A stretch of 13,360 bases of DNA from Oscillospiraceae bacterium (GTDB taxonomy: Bacteria > Bacillota_A > Clostridia > Oscillospirales > Ruminococcaceae). Made by a program: the position numbers and the translations under genes. Of this stretch, positions 1-6,657 are shown in pieces. Location: assembly GCA_017523995.1 (NCBI GenBank), contig JAFWUX010000117.1:1-13360 (forward strand). Reading direction: 5' to 3'. The notes under the pieces were generated by a model. The model was given only the letters and a program-made list of their open reading frames with translations, was not told where the DNA came from and searched no databases. Each line of letters begins with the position of its first letter. Position 1 is the stretch's first letter.

Positions 1-193
1 TAAGGAAAGAGGGAGCGCGAGGGGGAGAACCTTAGGGAGAGGGGAGACCCGAGCGCAGCGAGGACTTCCCTCTCTCTATGGTTCTTCCCCTCGCATTCGC
101 GCCCCGCGCCCAGCGGAATCTGACACTCGGACACTGGATAAGAACAATAAACCCCAAATTAGCTTTAGCAAAATGGATGTCGGCACTGCCGAC
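1..193 (+). repeat. Family 1 structured repeat, copy A (with palindromic end)
   Basis: This stretch has no supportable gene. It contains a long imperfect hairpin with arms at about 21-45 and 66-90. The left arm includes GGGGGAGAACC and the right arm GGTTCTTCCCC, around a GAGCGCAGCGAG loop. A tail CTCGGACACTGGATAAGAACA follows at about 127-147, then AGCTTTAGCAAAATGGAT and the perfect palindrome GTCGGCACTGCCGAC at 179-193. The same order of parts recurs at 1646-1850 on the minus strand, and the hairpin plus tail recurs at 2015-2150. The left boundary may lie outside the window. The open frames here are translations of the repeat, so I do not call genes. Confidence 0.75.
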
Positions 194-196
194 CGC

Positions 197-242
197 TCCG
201 CGCCCTCCAAAATTTAACATTCGGACTAAGGATAAGAACAAA
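197..242 (+). repeat. Family 1 tail module, second partial copy
   Basis: A second copy of the family 1 tail follows copy A directly. It has CGCGCCC, an AAAATTTAACATTCGGAC core and AAGGATAAGAACA, matching the tail of copy B at about 2116-2150 and the reverse complement of 1690-1735. It has no hairpin in front of it, so the tail seems able to duplicate or insert independently. Confidence 0.6.
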
Positions 243-269
243 GAGACAAAATCCGCACCAGTTTCAAAG

Positions 270-347
270 TGAATAGTGAATAAAGAAAAACGAAAAGATA
301 AAAGTATAAGCCGCCAAATCAACGCATTAACGCTGATTCAGCGGCTT
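270..347 (-). terminator. Rho-independent terminator of dapL
   Basis: Read on the minus strand, AAGCCGC at 347-341 starts a stem of about 17 pairs that closes with GCGGCTT at 314-308 around a short TTAA-centred loop; a few pairs are G-U. The following minus-strand sequence is rich in T (complement of the A-rich tract 270-306). It lies about 70 bases past the dapL stop and is the best terminator in the window. Confidence 0.7.
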
Positions 348-367
348 CTCTAATTCACGCATAAAAA

Positions 368-416
368 CGGGGTCTGGGGCAGCGCCCCATTTCAAATCCA
401 TCGCGGAGCGATACAG
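368..416 (+). repeat. Family 2 repeat, partial copy 1 (right half only)
   Basis: Only the second half of the family 2 element is present: CGGGGTCTGGGG, the small hairpin TGGGGCAGCGCCCCA at 375-389, then ATTTCAAATCCATCGCGGAG. The first hairpin is missing. It ends three bases from the dapL stop codon, so it forms the start of the dapL trailer. Confidence 0.7.
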
Positions 417-418
417 CC

Positions 419-1627
419 TCATGTCACCTGCCAGAGGGCAAGCTGATCCCAGTCGAGGGCGGCAAGCTTATGCGCAGCCTTCTCAATCGTCTCGCGGCTG
501 CCGAACGATGAAAACCGCAGCCACCCCTCGCCCTGCTCGCCGAATCCGGCGCCGGGGGACGAAACAATCCCGTGATGCCGCAGCAGCCGCTCAAAGCAAT
601 CCCACGAGCGCAGATGATACGGGCACTCCATCCAGACATACGGCGCATGCTCGCCGCCCGTTGTGAAAACGCCGCTCCGCCGCAGTGCGTTCCGGATGAG
701 ATCAGCGTTTTCCATGTAATACTGCACATCCATGCGCACCTGCCGCTGTCCCTCGCCGGAAAAAACCGCCGCCGCGCCGCGCTGCACGATATACGATGTC
801 CCGTTATATTTCGTGGACTGCCGCCGCATCCAGAGCCGGTGCAGCGATTGCCCGCCGGAGGTCAGCGCACGGGGCACGATCACCCAGCTGCACCGGACGC
901 CCGTGAAACCCGCCATTTTCGAGAACGAGTTGATCTCGATTGCACAGGTCTCCGCGCCTGCAATCTCGAAGATGCTGCGCGGCAGCGCGGCGTTCCGGAT
1001 ATATGCCTCATAGGCAGCGTCATAGATGATGCATGCCTGATGCGCATGCGCATACTCCACCCAGGCCTGCAGCTGCGCGCGCGTATAGACCGCACCGGTC
1101 GGGTTATTCGGCGAGCAGAGATAAACAAGATCGGCGTGCACGCTGTCATCCGGCATCGGGAGAAAGCCGTTTTCCTTTGTACCGCGCGAAAAAACGATCT
1201 GCCGCCCCGCCATGACGCTCGTGTCATAGAACACGGGGTAGACCGGATTCGGCAGCAGGACGGTGCTGTCCGGCGCAAAAAGGTCGCAGAGATTGGCAAG
1301 GTCGCTTTTGGCGCCGTCGCTGACGAACACATCCTCGGGCTCAATCCCGACCTTGAACGTCCGGTAATGCCCGCAGATTGCGCGCCGCAGGAACAATTCG
1401 CCCTGCACATCGCCGTAGCCGTGAAAGCGGTCGGCGTGGCGCATTTCCTGCGCCGCCACGGACATCGCATCGCAGACGGCAGGCGCAAGCGGCCGCGTGA
1501 CATCGTTGATGCCGAGCGAGAGAATCTCCGCCCCGGGATGTTCCTCGCGGTGCCGCCGGACGCGCATCGCGATCTCGGCAAAGAGATAATTCTGCTCGAG
1601 CTTTGTGATATTTTCATTCAGCCGCAT
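419..1627 (-). CDS. dapL: LL-diaminopimelate aminotransferase
   Basis: This PLP-dependent class I/II aminotransferase would convert tetrahydrodipicolinate and glutamate to LL-2,6-diaminopimelate in the cytosol. That is the one-step shortcut to meso-DAP for peptidoglycan and to lysine. From the start used here it is 402 residues, normal for DapL. Visible motifs are the DapL-type N-terminus (NENITKLEQNYLFAEIA), SDGAKSDLANL near 103, SPNNPTG at 172-178, YDAAYEAY at 202-209, SFSK with the Schiff-base Lys237, and the substrate-binding RFSSFG at 371-376. A longer reading frame begins at 1666, but its first 13 codons run through a repeat palindrome. AAAGGAG lies seven bases before the ATG at 1627, so I chose that start. 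It has its own terminator and no operon partner. Identification is firm. Confidence 0.93.
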   Translation of the reverse strand: MRLNENITKLEQNYLFAEIAMRVRRHREEHPGAEILSLGINDVTRPLAPAVCDAMSVAAQEMRHADRFHGYGDVQGELFLRRAICGHYRTFKVGIEPEDVFVSDGAKSDLANLCDLFAPDSTVLLPNPVYPVFYDTSVMAGRQIVFSRGTKENGFLPMPDDSVHADLVYLCSPNNPTGAVYTRAQLQAWVEYAHAHQACIIYDAAYEAYIRNAALPRSIFEIAGAETCAIEINSFSKMAGFTGVRCSWVIVPRALTSGGQSLHRLWMRRQSTKYNGTSYIVQRGAAAVFSGEGQRQVRMDVQYYMENADLIRNALRRSGVFTTGGEHAPYVWMECPYHLRSWDCFERLLRHHGIVSSPGAGFGEQGEGWLRFSSFGSRETIEKAAHKLAALDWDQLALWQVT

Positions 1628-1645
1628 GCCGCCGCTCCTTTCATT

Positions 1646-1850
1646 GTCGGCAGTGCCGACTTCCATTTTTCTATAGCTGATTTTGGGTTAATGTTCTTTA
1701 TCCTTTGTCCGAGTGTTAATTTTCATTGGGCGCGGGTTCGAGGGAAAAACCCAAAGAGGACAGGGGGAAGTTCGCGAGCTCACATTCCCCCTACCCCCTT
1801 TAGGTTTTTCCCGCACCGTTACGCCGGTGCTGCGCTCATCCTTTTCCTCA
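1646..1850 (-). repeat. Family 1 structured repeat, copy C (dapL leader)
   Basis: This is copy A in the opposite orientation. On the minus strand it has a hairpin with arms at about 1812-1784 and 1769-1741 (GGGAAAAACC against GGTTTTTCCC, and AGGGGGAA against TTCCCCCT), then the CGCGCCC tail with CACTCGGACAAAGGATA, then AGCTATAGAAAAATGGA and the palindrome GTCGGCACTGCCGAC at 1660-1646. The palindrome stands only five bases before the dapL ribosome binding site, so the repeat supplies the dapL leader and perhaps its promoter (a weak TATAGA at about 1670). Confidence 0.75.
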
Positions 1851-2010
1851 TTCCTAACCCCCTTAGGGCGTGAGCCACTCGCTTGGCGTAAGCTGCTTGG
1901 CGGGCATTGCTGTTTGATGTGCGCCGTTCCGTTGAGCCGCGACTTGAATGAACGGATGATTTCGCGCATTCTGTATGCCGAACTCAGGGCTTCGATTTCA
2001 GGGGAGAGAG
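1851..2010 (-). other. Unassigned spacer between inverted family 1 copies, possible coding remnant
   Basis: Copies C and B lie head to head around about 150 bases that neither explains. Read on the minus strand there is an open frame containing YRMREIIRSFKSRLNG (about 1975-1925). IIRSFKS is reminiscent of the segment found in IS200-like, REP-associated tyrosine (RAYT) transposases. The match is short and no catalytic HUH or Tyr motif is visible. Treat it as a possible decayed fragment, not as a gene. Confidence 0.15.
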
Positions 2011-2014
2011 GATC

Positions 2015-2150
2015 AGGAAGGAGGGAGCGCGAGGGAGGGAACCTAAGGAGAGAGGGGAATGCGAGCGCAGCGAGTTTCCTCTCTTTCCTTGGGTTCCTGC
2101 CCTCGCATTCGCGCCCCGCGCCCAATCAAATTTAACATTCGGACAAAAGG
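2015..2150 (+). repeat. Family 1 structured repeat, copy B
   Basis: The hairpin arms lie at about 2031-2059 and 2074-2103 (GGAACCTAAGGA against TCCTTGGGTTCC). The loop GCGAGCGCAGCGAG and the flank CCTCGCATTCGCGCCCCGCG are almost identical to copy A. The tail AACATTCGGACAAAAGG follows. Unlike copies A and C, it lacks the terminal GTCGGCA palindrome and instead runs into the region downstream of the NUDIX gene. Confidence 0.75.
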
Positions 2151-2237
2151 AAAAGAGAATTTCACGAAAATAATTCGCAGCACAATTCCGAAAAGGGACT
2201 TGCATCATAAAAAGCAGCCGGATTCGCGGTGATATTT

Positions 2238-2705
2238 TCATTCAGGTGCATGATGCGCCGCCTTTCTGAACGCATCGCTTTGCAGGACATACGCCGCACG
2301 CGGTTCCAATTCCGGCAGCTGTGTCATCGGAAAGTATTGCAGGCGGCGGCTTTCGTCATCATTGATTTGCAGCGTGCCGGAAATCCCGACCGCTTTGTAA
2401 AGCGCAATGACCGTATAGGTTTCGTCGCCGTTCGGATAGCGGAAATAGAGCTCTCTGCCCGAAAGCACACCGAGCAGTATAAAGTGTTCGGCGGTCAGCC
2501 CCGCTTCCTCATGAAGCTCACGGGCGGCAGTCTCCTCAAGACTTTCGCCGAGCTCCATGCCGCCGCCGATGATGCCCCATGTATTGGTATCCGTGCGCAG
2601 ATTCAGCAGAATCTCGTTGTTTTCGTTCATGACAATGACCGTTGCACCGATGTTGATGAGCGGTCGCTGCCCGACATATTTCCGCAGCTCTGAAATGTAA
2701 CTCAT
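2238..2705 (-). CDS. NUDIX hydrolase family protein
   Basis: This 155-residue single-domain protein hydrolyses a nucleoside diphosphate linked to another group; the exact substrate cannot be read from the sequence. The NUDIX signature is complete at residues 48-70: G48, then E54, then RELHEEAGL at 62-70 with the metal-binding glutamates. INIGATVIVMNENNEILLNLR before it is the usual first strand pair of the fold. An ATG at 2720 is possible, but it lies inside the ribosome binding site GGAAGGAG that serves the ATG at 2705, so I chose 2705. It is separated from proA by a repeat and a hairpin, and so is probably transcribed alone. Its last codons overlap a sequence resembling the start of dapL. 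Confidence 0.88.
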   Translation of the reverse strand: MSYISELRKYVGQRPLINIGATVIVMNENNEILLNLRTDTNTWGIIGGGMELGESLEETAARELHEEAGLTAEHFILLGVLSGRELYFRYPNGDETYTVIALYKAVGISGTLQINDDESRRLQYFPMTQLPELEPRAAYVLQSDAFRKAAHHAPE

Positions 2706-2796
2706 CTTGTCTCCTTCCATACCGGAAGATCGCCGTGCAGAAGCATTTTCACAGCTGTCCCCGGACTCCGCAAACTTTTGATATGCTGTGCGACCA

Positions 2797-2838
2797 AAAC
2801 GGAGCCACTCCCATCTACACTGACAGGAGCGGCTTTTT
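2797..2838 (-). terminator. Possible bidirectional terminator hairpin
   Basis: GCCACTCC at 2804-2811 pairs with GGAGCGGC at 2826-2833 (one G-T), around a 14-base loop. TTTTT follows on the plus strand and a shorter T run (CGTTTT) follows on the minus strand. It lies between proA and the NUDIX gene and could end the proBA operon transcript, although the T run is better on the strand that carries no gene. Confidence 0.4.
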
Positions 2839-2856
2839 CATATCTCTGCATAAACA

Positions 2857-2969
2857 TGGGATTCCAAAGGGGCAGTATCCCTTTGGCGGGGGCTTGGGGT
2901 GAGTTTGCGAAGCAAACTCATAGCGAAGCGTACAGTGCTCCCCATTACAAATCCATCGGAGATACCTCT
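2857..2969 (+). repeat. Family 2 repeat, copy 2 (long form)
   Basis: This complete element starts TGGGATTCC. Hairpin 1 is CCAAAGGGGCA/TATCCCTTTGG. The second hairpin is expanded by an extra stem, GAGTTTGCGAAGCAAACTC, and ATAGCGAAGCGT. It ends with ATCCATCGGAGATACCTCT at 2951-2969, sixteen bases short of the proA stop. The open frame reading GFQRGSIPLAGAWG is a translation of the repeat, not a gene. Confidence 0.8.
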
Positions 2970-2984
2970 TAACGCAGCGTCGGC

Positions 2985-4238
2985 TTATCTGCACTGCCCG
3001 TCGCCGTTGATGAGATACTTCACCGAGGTCAGCTCATAAAGTCCCATCGGGCCGCGCGCGTGGAGCTTCTGCGTCGAAATGCCGATCTCCGCACCGAAGC
3101 CGAATTCGCCGCCGTCCGTGAAGCGCGTCGAAGCGTTGACATAGACCGCCGCCGCATCGACCTCGCGCTGGAATTTCTCCGCATTTTCGAGCGATTTCGT
3201 CACGATGCACTCGCTGTGATTCGTGCCGTAGCGTGCGATATGCGCCATCGCCTCATCGACATCGCTGACGATCTTGACCGCGAGCTGATAATCGAGATAT
3301 TCGTTCGCCCAGTCCTCCTCATTTGCATCGAGGACGCAGTCGCCGAGGACGGATTTTGCAGCGGAATCGCCGTGCAGCGTGACGCTGTGTTCATCGAGCT
3401 TTGCCTTCATCATCGGCAGGAATTTTGCCGCGATATCCTTGTGAATCAGCACGGTCTCAATTGCGTTGCAGACCGAAGGACGCTGCGTCTTGCCGTTGTC
3501 AATGATGTTGACCGCCATTTCGAGGTCGGCGGAAGCATCAACGAAGACATGGCAGTTGCCGACGCCCGTCTTGATGACCGGCACGGTTGCATTTTCTGCG
3601 ACCGCGTTGATCAGACCGGCGCCGCCGCGGGGAATCAGCACATCGAGATACTCCGAGAGCTTCATCAGCTGATTGGAGCTTTCGCGCGTGGTATCCGGCA
3701 CGAGCTGGATGATATCCGCAGGGAGCCCTGCCGCCTTGACTGCATCGCGCATGATGTTCGTCAGGCAGACATTCGAGCTGAATGCCTCCTTGCCGCCGCG
3801 CAGAATCACGCAGTTTCCGGCTTTCATGCAGAGCGTTGCCGCATCCACGGTGACATTCGGGCGGCTCTCAAAAATGATGCCGATGACGCCGAGCGGGACG
3901 CGCGTCTTCTGGATGCGCAGACCGTTCGGGCGGATGATGCCGGATTCGACCTTTCCGACAACCTCCTCAAGCTGAATCAGCTTGCGCACGCCCTCTGCAA
4001 TGCCCTGAATGCGGGCTTCATTGAGCAGAAGTCTGTCCTGCATTGCCTTGGACATATTGTTCCTGACTGCGTTTTCCAGATCGACCTTGTTTGCCTCGAT
4101 GATCTCCGGTGTGCGGGCAATCAGGGCATCTGCGATTGCAGCAAGTGCGTCATTTTTCTGTTTGGGTGATGCAGCAGCGAGTGTACCGGCGACTGCCTTT
4201 GCATTGGCGCCGAGCTGCTGAACTGTCAGCTGTTCCAT
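2985..4238 (-). CDS. proA: Gamma-glutamyl phosphate reductase
   Basis: ProA reduces L-glutamate 5-phosphate with NADPH to glutamate 5-semialdehyde, the second step of proline synthesis. At 417 residues it has the normal family length. It carries FESRPNVTVDAA (123-134), the cofactor-region stretch GNCVILRGGKEAFSSN, the catalytic cysteine in TQRPSVCNAIET (Cys257), and a typical C-terminus with FTDGGEFGFGAEIGISTQKLHARGPMGL. GGAGGG stands eight bases before the ATG at 4238. It begins 23 bases after the LRR gene and is the last gene of a four-gene unit. Its partner proB is 2.4 kb upstream instead of adjacent, which is unusual. The stop codon is followed by a family 2 repeat. Confidence 0.96.
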   Translation of the reverse strand: MEQLTVQQLGANAKAVAGTLAAASPKQKNDALAAIADALIARTPEIIEANKVDLENAVRNNMSKAMQDRLLLNEARIQGIAEGVRKLIQLEEVVGKVESGIIRPNGLRIQKTRVPLGVIGIIFESRPNVTVDAATLCMKAGNCVILRGGKEAFSSNVCLTNIMRDAVKAAGLPADIIQLVPDTTRESSNQLMKLSEYLDVLIPRGGAGLINAVAENATVPVIKTGVGNCHVFVDASADLEMAVNIIDNGKTQRPSVCNAIETVLIHKDIAAKFLPMMKAKLDEHSVTLHGDSAAKSVLGDCVLDANEEDWANEYLDYQLAVKIVSDVDEAMAHIARYGTNHSECIVTKSLENAEKFQREVDAAAVYVNASTRFTDGGEFGFGAEIGISTQKLHARGPMGLYELTSVKYLINGDGQCR

Positions 4239-4261
4239 ATGGATTCCCTCCGTATCTTGAT

Positions 4262-6454
4262 TTATAATTGTTCGTACATGCTTTTGAGTGCCGCGTCATT
4301 CAGCGGACCTTCCAGCGTAAACTCCCTGTCGCCGAGGATCACGGTTTTCAGCGAGATGCATTTGTTGAAGCAGTAGCCTGCGTCATCGTCATTTTCGGGT
4401 TCAAGCTTGTTCTTTTTGATTGCGCGCGTAAATGTAAAGTCAAGCGGCAGCCGGATCTTTTTCAGAGCGGTGCAGCAGCCGAATGCCTCAAAGGCGTCGA
4501 TCTCCTTGACCGAATCCGGAATATAGATTTCTTCCAGTCCCCTTGCGCTGACGAACGCCTTGTAGGAGATAGATGTGACGGTGGACGGAATCTCCACTGT
4601 CCGCAGCAGATCGCAGCACTGGAATGTGAACGGCCCGATTTTTGTGATGCCCTCCGGCAGTCTGACATTGCGCAGACAGTCGCAGTGTGAGAACACGCTC
4701 GAGAAATCGCCAGAGACGTTTTCCGGCAGCTCGACTGTTTCCAGTGACAGGCAGCAATAGAACATGCTGGAGCTGATCTCTGCGCCGCGCATGCTCTGCG
4801 GGAACCGGAAGGACTGCAGCAGCGAACACTCTGCAAATGCGTGGTCGCCGATTTTCTTCACGCCCTCGGGAATGCGGATTTCGCGCAGGGATTTGCAGCC
4901 CGCGAATGCCGAATCCCCGATTTCGGTCAGCGAATCCGGCAGGATCACCCGCTCGAGATTGACGCAGTTCCGGAATGCCCAGCTGCCGATCTTTTTGACG
5001 CCCTCCGGCACGATGAATTCCGTCAGGTCGGTGCGCCCGTTGTACTGATCCTTGGTGATTTCGGTCTGCCAGCCGGTGTTGTAAGTCTGCTGCTTCGGCT
5101 TGTGCATAAACGGAATATCGGGCGGCGGCGCGGGCGGGCGCGTCTCCGGCGTGATGCCCTCTGCGGCAAGCGCTGCATAAAACCGTTCCAGCATGCTGTC
5201 ATTGAACGGGCCGTCGAGCCTGAATTCCCTGTCGCCGAGGATGACCGTTTCCAGCGCATCGCTTTCATAGAAGCAGCGTGCGACGGCATCGTTCTGTATC
5301 TCCGGACTGAGTTCGCTGCGGCGGAAAGTCACGCCGAGCGGCAGCCGGATCTTTTTCAGCGCCGGACAGTAAGCAAAGGTTTCGAGTGCGTCAATGATCC
5401 GGACATTGTCGGGGATATACATCTCCTCGAGCGATTCCATATCAATGAATGCCTTGTATTCCAGGATCCGGACGGTGGACGGGATGACAACGGTTTTCAG
5501 CTGATTGCACCCTTCAAACGCAAAGGAGCCGATCTGTGCAATGCCCTCCGGCAGATGCACCTCACGCAGCGATTCGCAGTGCGAAAAGACACTGCCGAAT
5601 GTGCCGCTGAGTTTATCCGGCAGCTCGACGGTTTCCAGCGATGTGCACCGGTAGAACAATCCGTTTTCGAGCTCTGCGCCGCGCAGCCCCTTCGGGAACC
5701 GGAAGCTTTTGAGCGATTTGCATTCGTAAAATGCGCCGTATCCGAGCTTCCGCACACTGTCCGGCAGCTGAATCTCACGCAGCGATGTGCATTCGTCAAA
5801 TGCCTGCGAGTCGATCTCGGTCAGTGTGAACAGCAGCGTGACCTTTTCCAGATTTTTGCACTTTGCAAATGCATCGCGCCCGATTCTGGTCACGCCGTGC
5901 GGCAGGGTGTATTCTGTCAGCTCGGTATTGCCTCTGAACTGATTGTCCGCGATTTCGCGCGGCTGTTCCGGCGGCGGTGCACTCCGCTTCGGTGCGGGTA
6001 CATCCGCGCTGCTTTCGTGCTGCGCCGGATTGTTTTTTCCGAACAGGTCTTTTGTGAACAGATCGCGCAGGAAGAACACATCCTCACCCCCGTTGTTACC
6101 GATCGGATTGCGGTCATCTCTGACCGACACGCCGCATTTCCGCGCCCATGCGATCAGCTTTTCGGCGTTTGATTCATCCCACGAATAGGAGGCGAACCGT
6201 TTGCCTTCCATATAAAGAATGATGCGGCTCAGGCGCGTGATCCGGATTTCCCAGATCTGATCGCAGGAATACCACTCTTTTTTGTAATAGAAATTTCTGC
6301 CGAGGATTCCCATCTTCGGGCGCAGCATTGCGTGCAGGAACAGGATCACGGAGAGCAGCAGCCATGAGCCGCCGAACAGCACCGATGTGATCGCCTCTTT
6401 CTGCCCCGGCAGACCGTTCCCGATAAAGACATCCTTGAGCATATCGCCTGCCAC
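4262..6454 (-). CDS. Membrane-anchored BspA-like leucine-rich-repeat protein with two LRR modules
   Basis: The protein has 730 residues. Residues about 22-43 form one membrane segment (SVLFGGSWLLLSVILFLHAM). Residues 50-112 form a compact region resembling small bacterial PH-like domains (FYYKKEWYSCDQIWEI, then SNAEKLIAWARKCGV). A Pro/Ala/Ser-rich linker follows to about 165. Then come two homologous modules of about 265 residues (166-430 and 464-730) of LRR_5/BspA repeats, each with the LPxGVxxIGxxAFxxCxxLxxVxLP pattern, joined by a proline-rich linker (437-447). Such repeats usually bind proteins; the ligand is unknown. The GTG start at 6454 has no good ribosome binding site. An ATG at 6442 behind a weak AGG is equally possible. 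The frame is shared with the preceding 62-residue peptide, separated by one UGA, so this may be the 3' part of a split gene. It lies between proB and proA. Confidence 0.85.
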   Translation of the reverse strand: MAGDMLKDVFIGNGLPGQKEAITSVLFGGSWLLLSVILFLHAMLRPKMGILGRNFYYKKEWYSCDQIWEIRITRLSRIILYMEGKRFASYSWDESNAEKLIAWARKCGVSVRDDRNPIGNNGGEDVFFLRDLFTKDLFGKNNPAQHESSADVPAPKRSAPPPEQPREIADNQFRGNTELTEYTLPHGVTRIGRDAFAKCKNLEKVTLLFTLTEIDSQAFDECTSLREIQLPDSVRKLGYGAFYECKSLKSFRFPKGLRGAELENGLFYRCTSLETVELPDKLSGTFGSVFSHCESLREVHLPEGIAQIGSFAFEGCNQLKTVVIPSTVRILEYKAFIDMESLEEMYIPDNVRIIDALETFAYCPALKKIRLPLGVTFRRSELSPEIQNDAVARCFYESDALETVILGDREFRLDGPFNDSMLERFYAALAAEGITPETRPPAPPPDIPFMHKPKQQTYNTGWQTEITKDQYNGRTDLTEFIVPEGVKKIGSWAFRNCVNLERVILPDSLTEIGDSAFAGCKSLREIRIPEGVKKIGDHAFAECSLLQSFRFPQSMRGAEISSSMFYCCLSLETVELPENVSGDFSSVFSHCDCLRNVRLPEGITKIGPFTFQCCDLLRTVEIPSTVTSISYKAFVSARGLEEIYIPDSVKEIDAFEAFGCCTALKKIRLPLDFTFTRAIKKNKLEPENDDDAGYCFNKCISLKTVILGDREFTLEGPLNDAALKSMYEQL

Positions 6455-6460
6455 TGCTCA
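6436..6460 (-). promoter_or_regulatory. Hairpin spanning the UGA stop and the LRR start region
   Basis: On the minus strand TGAGCA (6460-6455) and TGCTCA (6441-6436) are perfect inverted repeats around a 13-base loop. The stem begins with the UGA stop of the 62-residue peptide; the loop holds the GTG start candidate and the AGG, and the ATG candidate straddles loop and stem. Only six pairs are present, so a functional role is an inference. The geometry does not clearly match a bacterial SECIS element. Confidence 0.3.
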
Positions 6461-6646
6461 GATCACGAGAAAAGACATACTGATCGTGACCGGCAGCAGA
6501 AAATTTCCTGCTCCGACCACAAATTCAATGTCCTCGACCGGCGTTTCGGCAAAAGCGGCGGCTTCGTCCTTCAGTTTCTGCGTTTTCTGCTGCATCAGTT
6601 TCTCAGTGAGCTTGTCAGCGCCGCCCCTCAGAAAGAAGCCCCACAT
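6458..6646 (-). CDS. Small membrane protein, possibly the N-terminal part of the LRR protein
   Basis: This 62-residue peptide has an amphipathic charged helix (about 10-32, ADKLTEKLMQQKTQKLKDEA) and a C-terminal hydrophobic stretch (42-62, FVVGAGNFLLPVTISMSFLVI) that runs up to the stop. The ribosome binding site AAGGAG overlaps the proB stop codon, eight bases before the ATG, so it is translated straight after proB. The frame continues without a shift into the LRR protein after TGA and GCA. Two membrane helices plus a PH-like domain is a common layout for bacterial PH-like membrane proteins, which suggests that the two frames were once, or still are, one protein. No family recognised. Confidence 0.6.
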   Translation of the reverse strand: MWGFFLRGGADKLTEKLMQQKTQKLKDEAAAFAETPVEDIEFVVGAGNFLLPVTISMSFLVI

Positions 6647-6657
6647 ATCCGCGCTCC

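Noticed and set aside
1661..1700. Promoter for dapL in the family 1 tail (TATAGA)
   Set aside because: A TATAGA hexamer is present, but no convincing -35 element stands 16-18 bases upstream, so I do not list it as a feature.
572..1873. 433-codon plus-strand open frame
   Set aside because: It is the antisense shadow of dapL, rich in Arg/His/Ala as expected from a GC-biased opposite strand, and then runs through the family 1 repeat. There is no ribosome binding site and no recognisable domain.
1688..2125. 145-codon minus-strand open frame
   Set aside because: Most of it is family 1 repeat sequence (copies B and C) read through; only the short spacer in the middle might be a coding remnant.
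2778..2972. Small protein with GFQRGSIPLAGAWG…HYKSIGDT
   Set aside because: Similar peptides arise at every family 2 copy because the repeat is read in one frame. The start varies and has no ribosome binding site, so it is a repeat and not a gene family.
3060..4169. 369-codon plus-strand open frame
   Set aside because: Antisense to proA, which is unmistakable by its motifs and ribosome binding site.
4270..5945. CRISPR-like or tandem DNA repeat in the LRR gene
   Set aside because: The periodicity comes from coding LRR units and one module duplication; there are no constant repeats with unique spacers.
4841..6172. 443-codon plus-strand open frame
   Set aside because: It is antisense to the LRR gene. 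Its apparent internal repeats (KCLRVDLG, FVKCAV) are the LRR repeats read backwards.
6436..6460. Selenocysteine insertion element at the UGA
   Set aside because: The hairpin begins at the UGA and has a 13-base loop with no clear bulged U/GGU arrangement at the usual distance. No selenoprotein family is recognised. Kept only as an unexplained hairpin.
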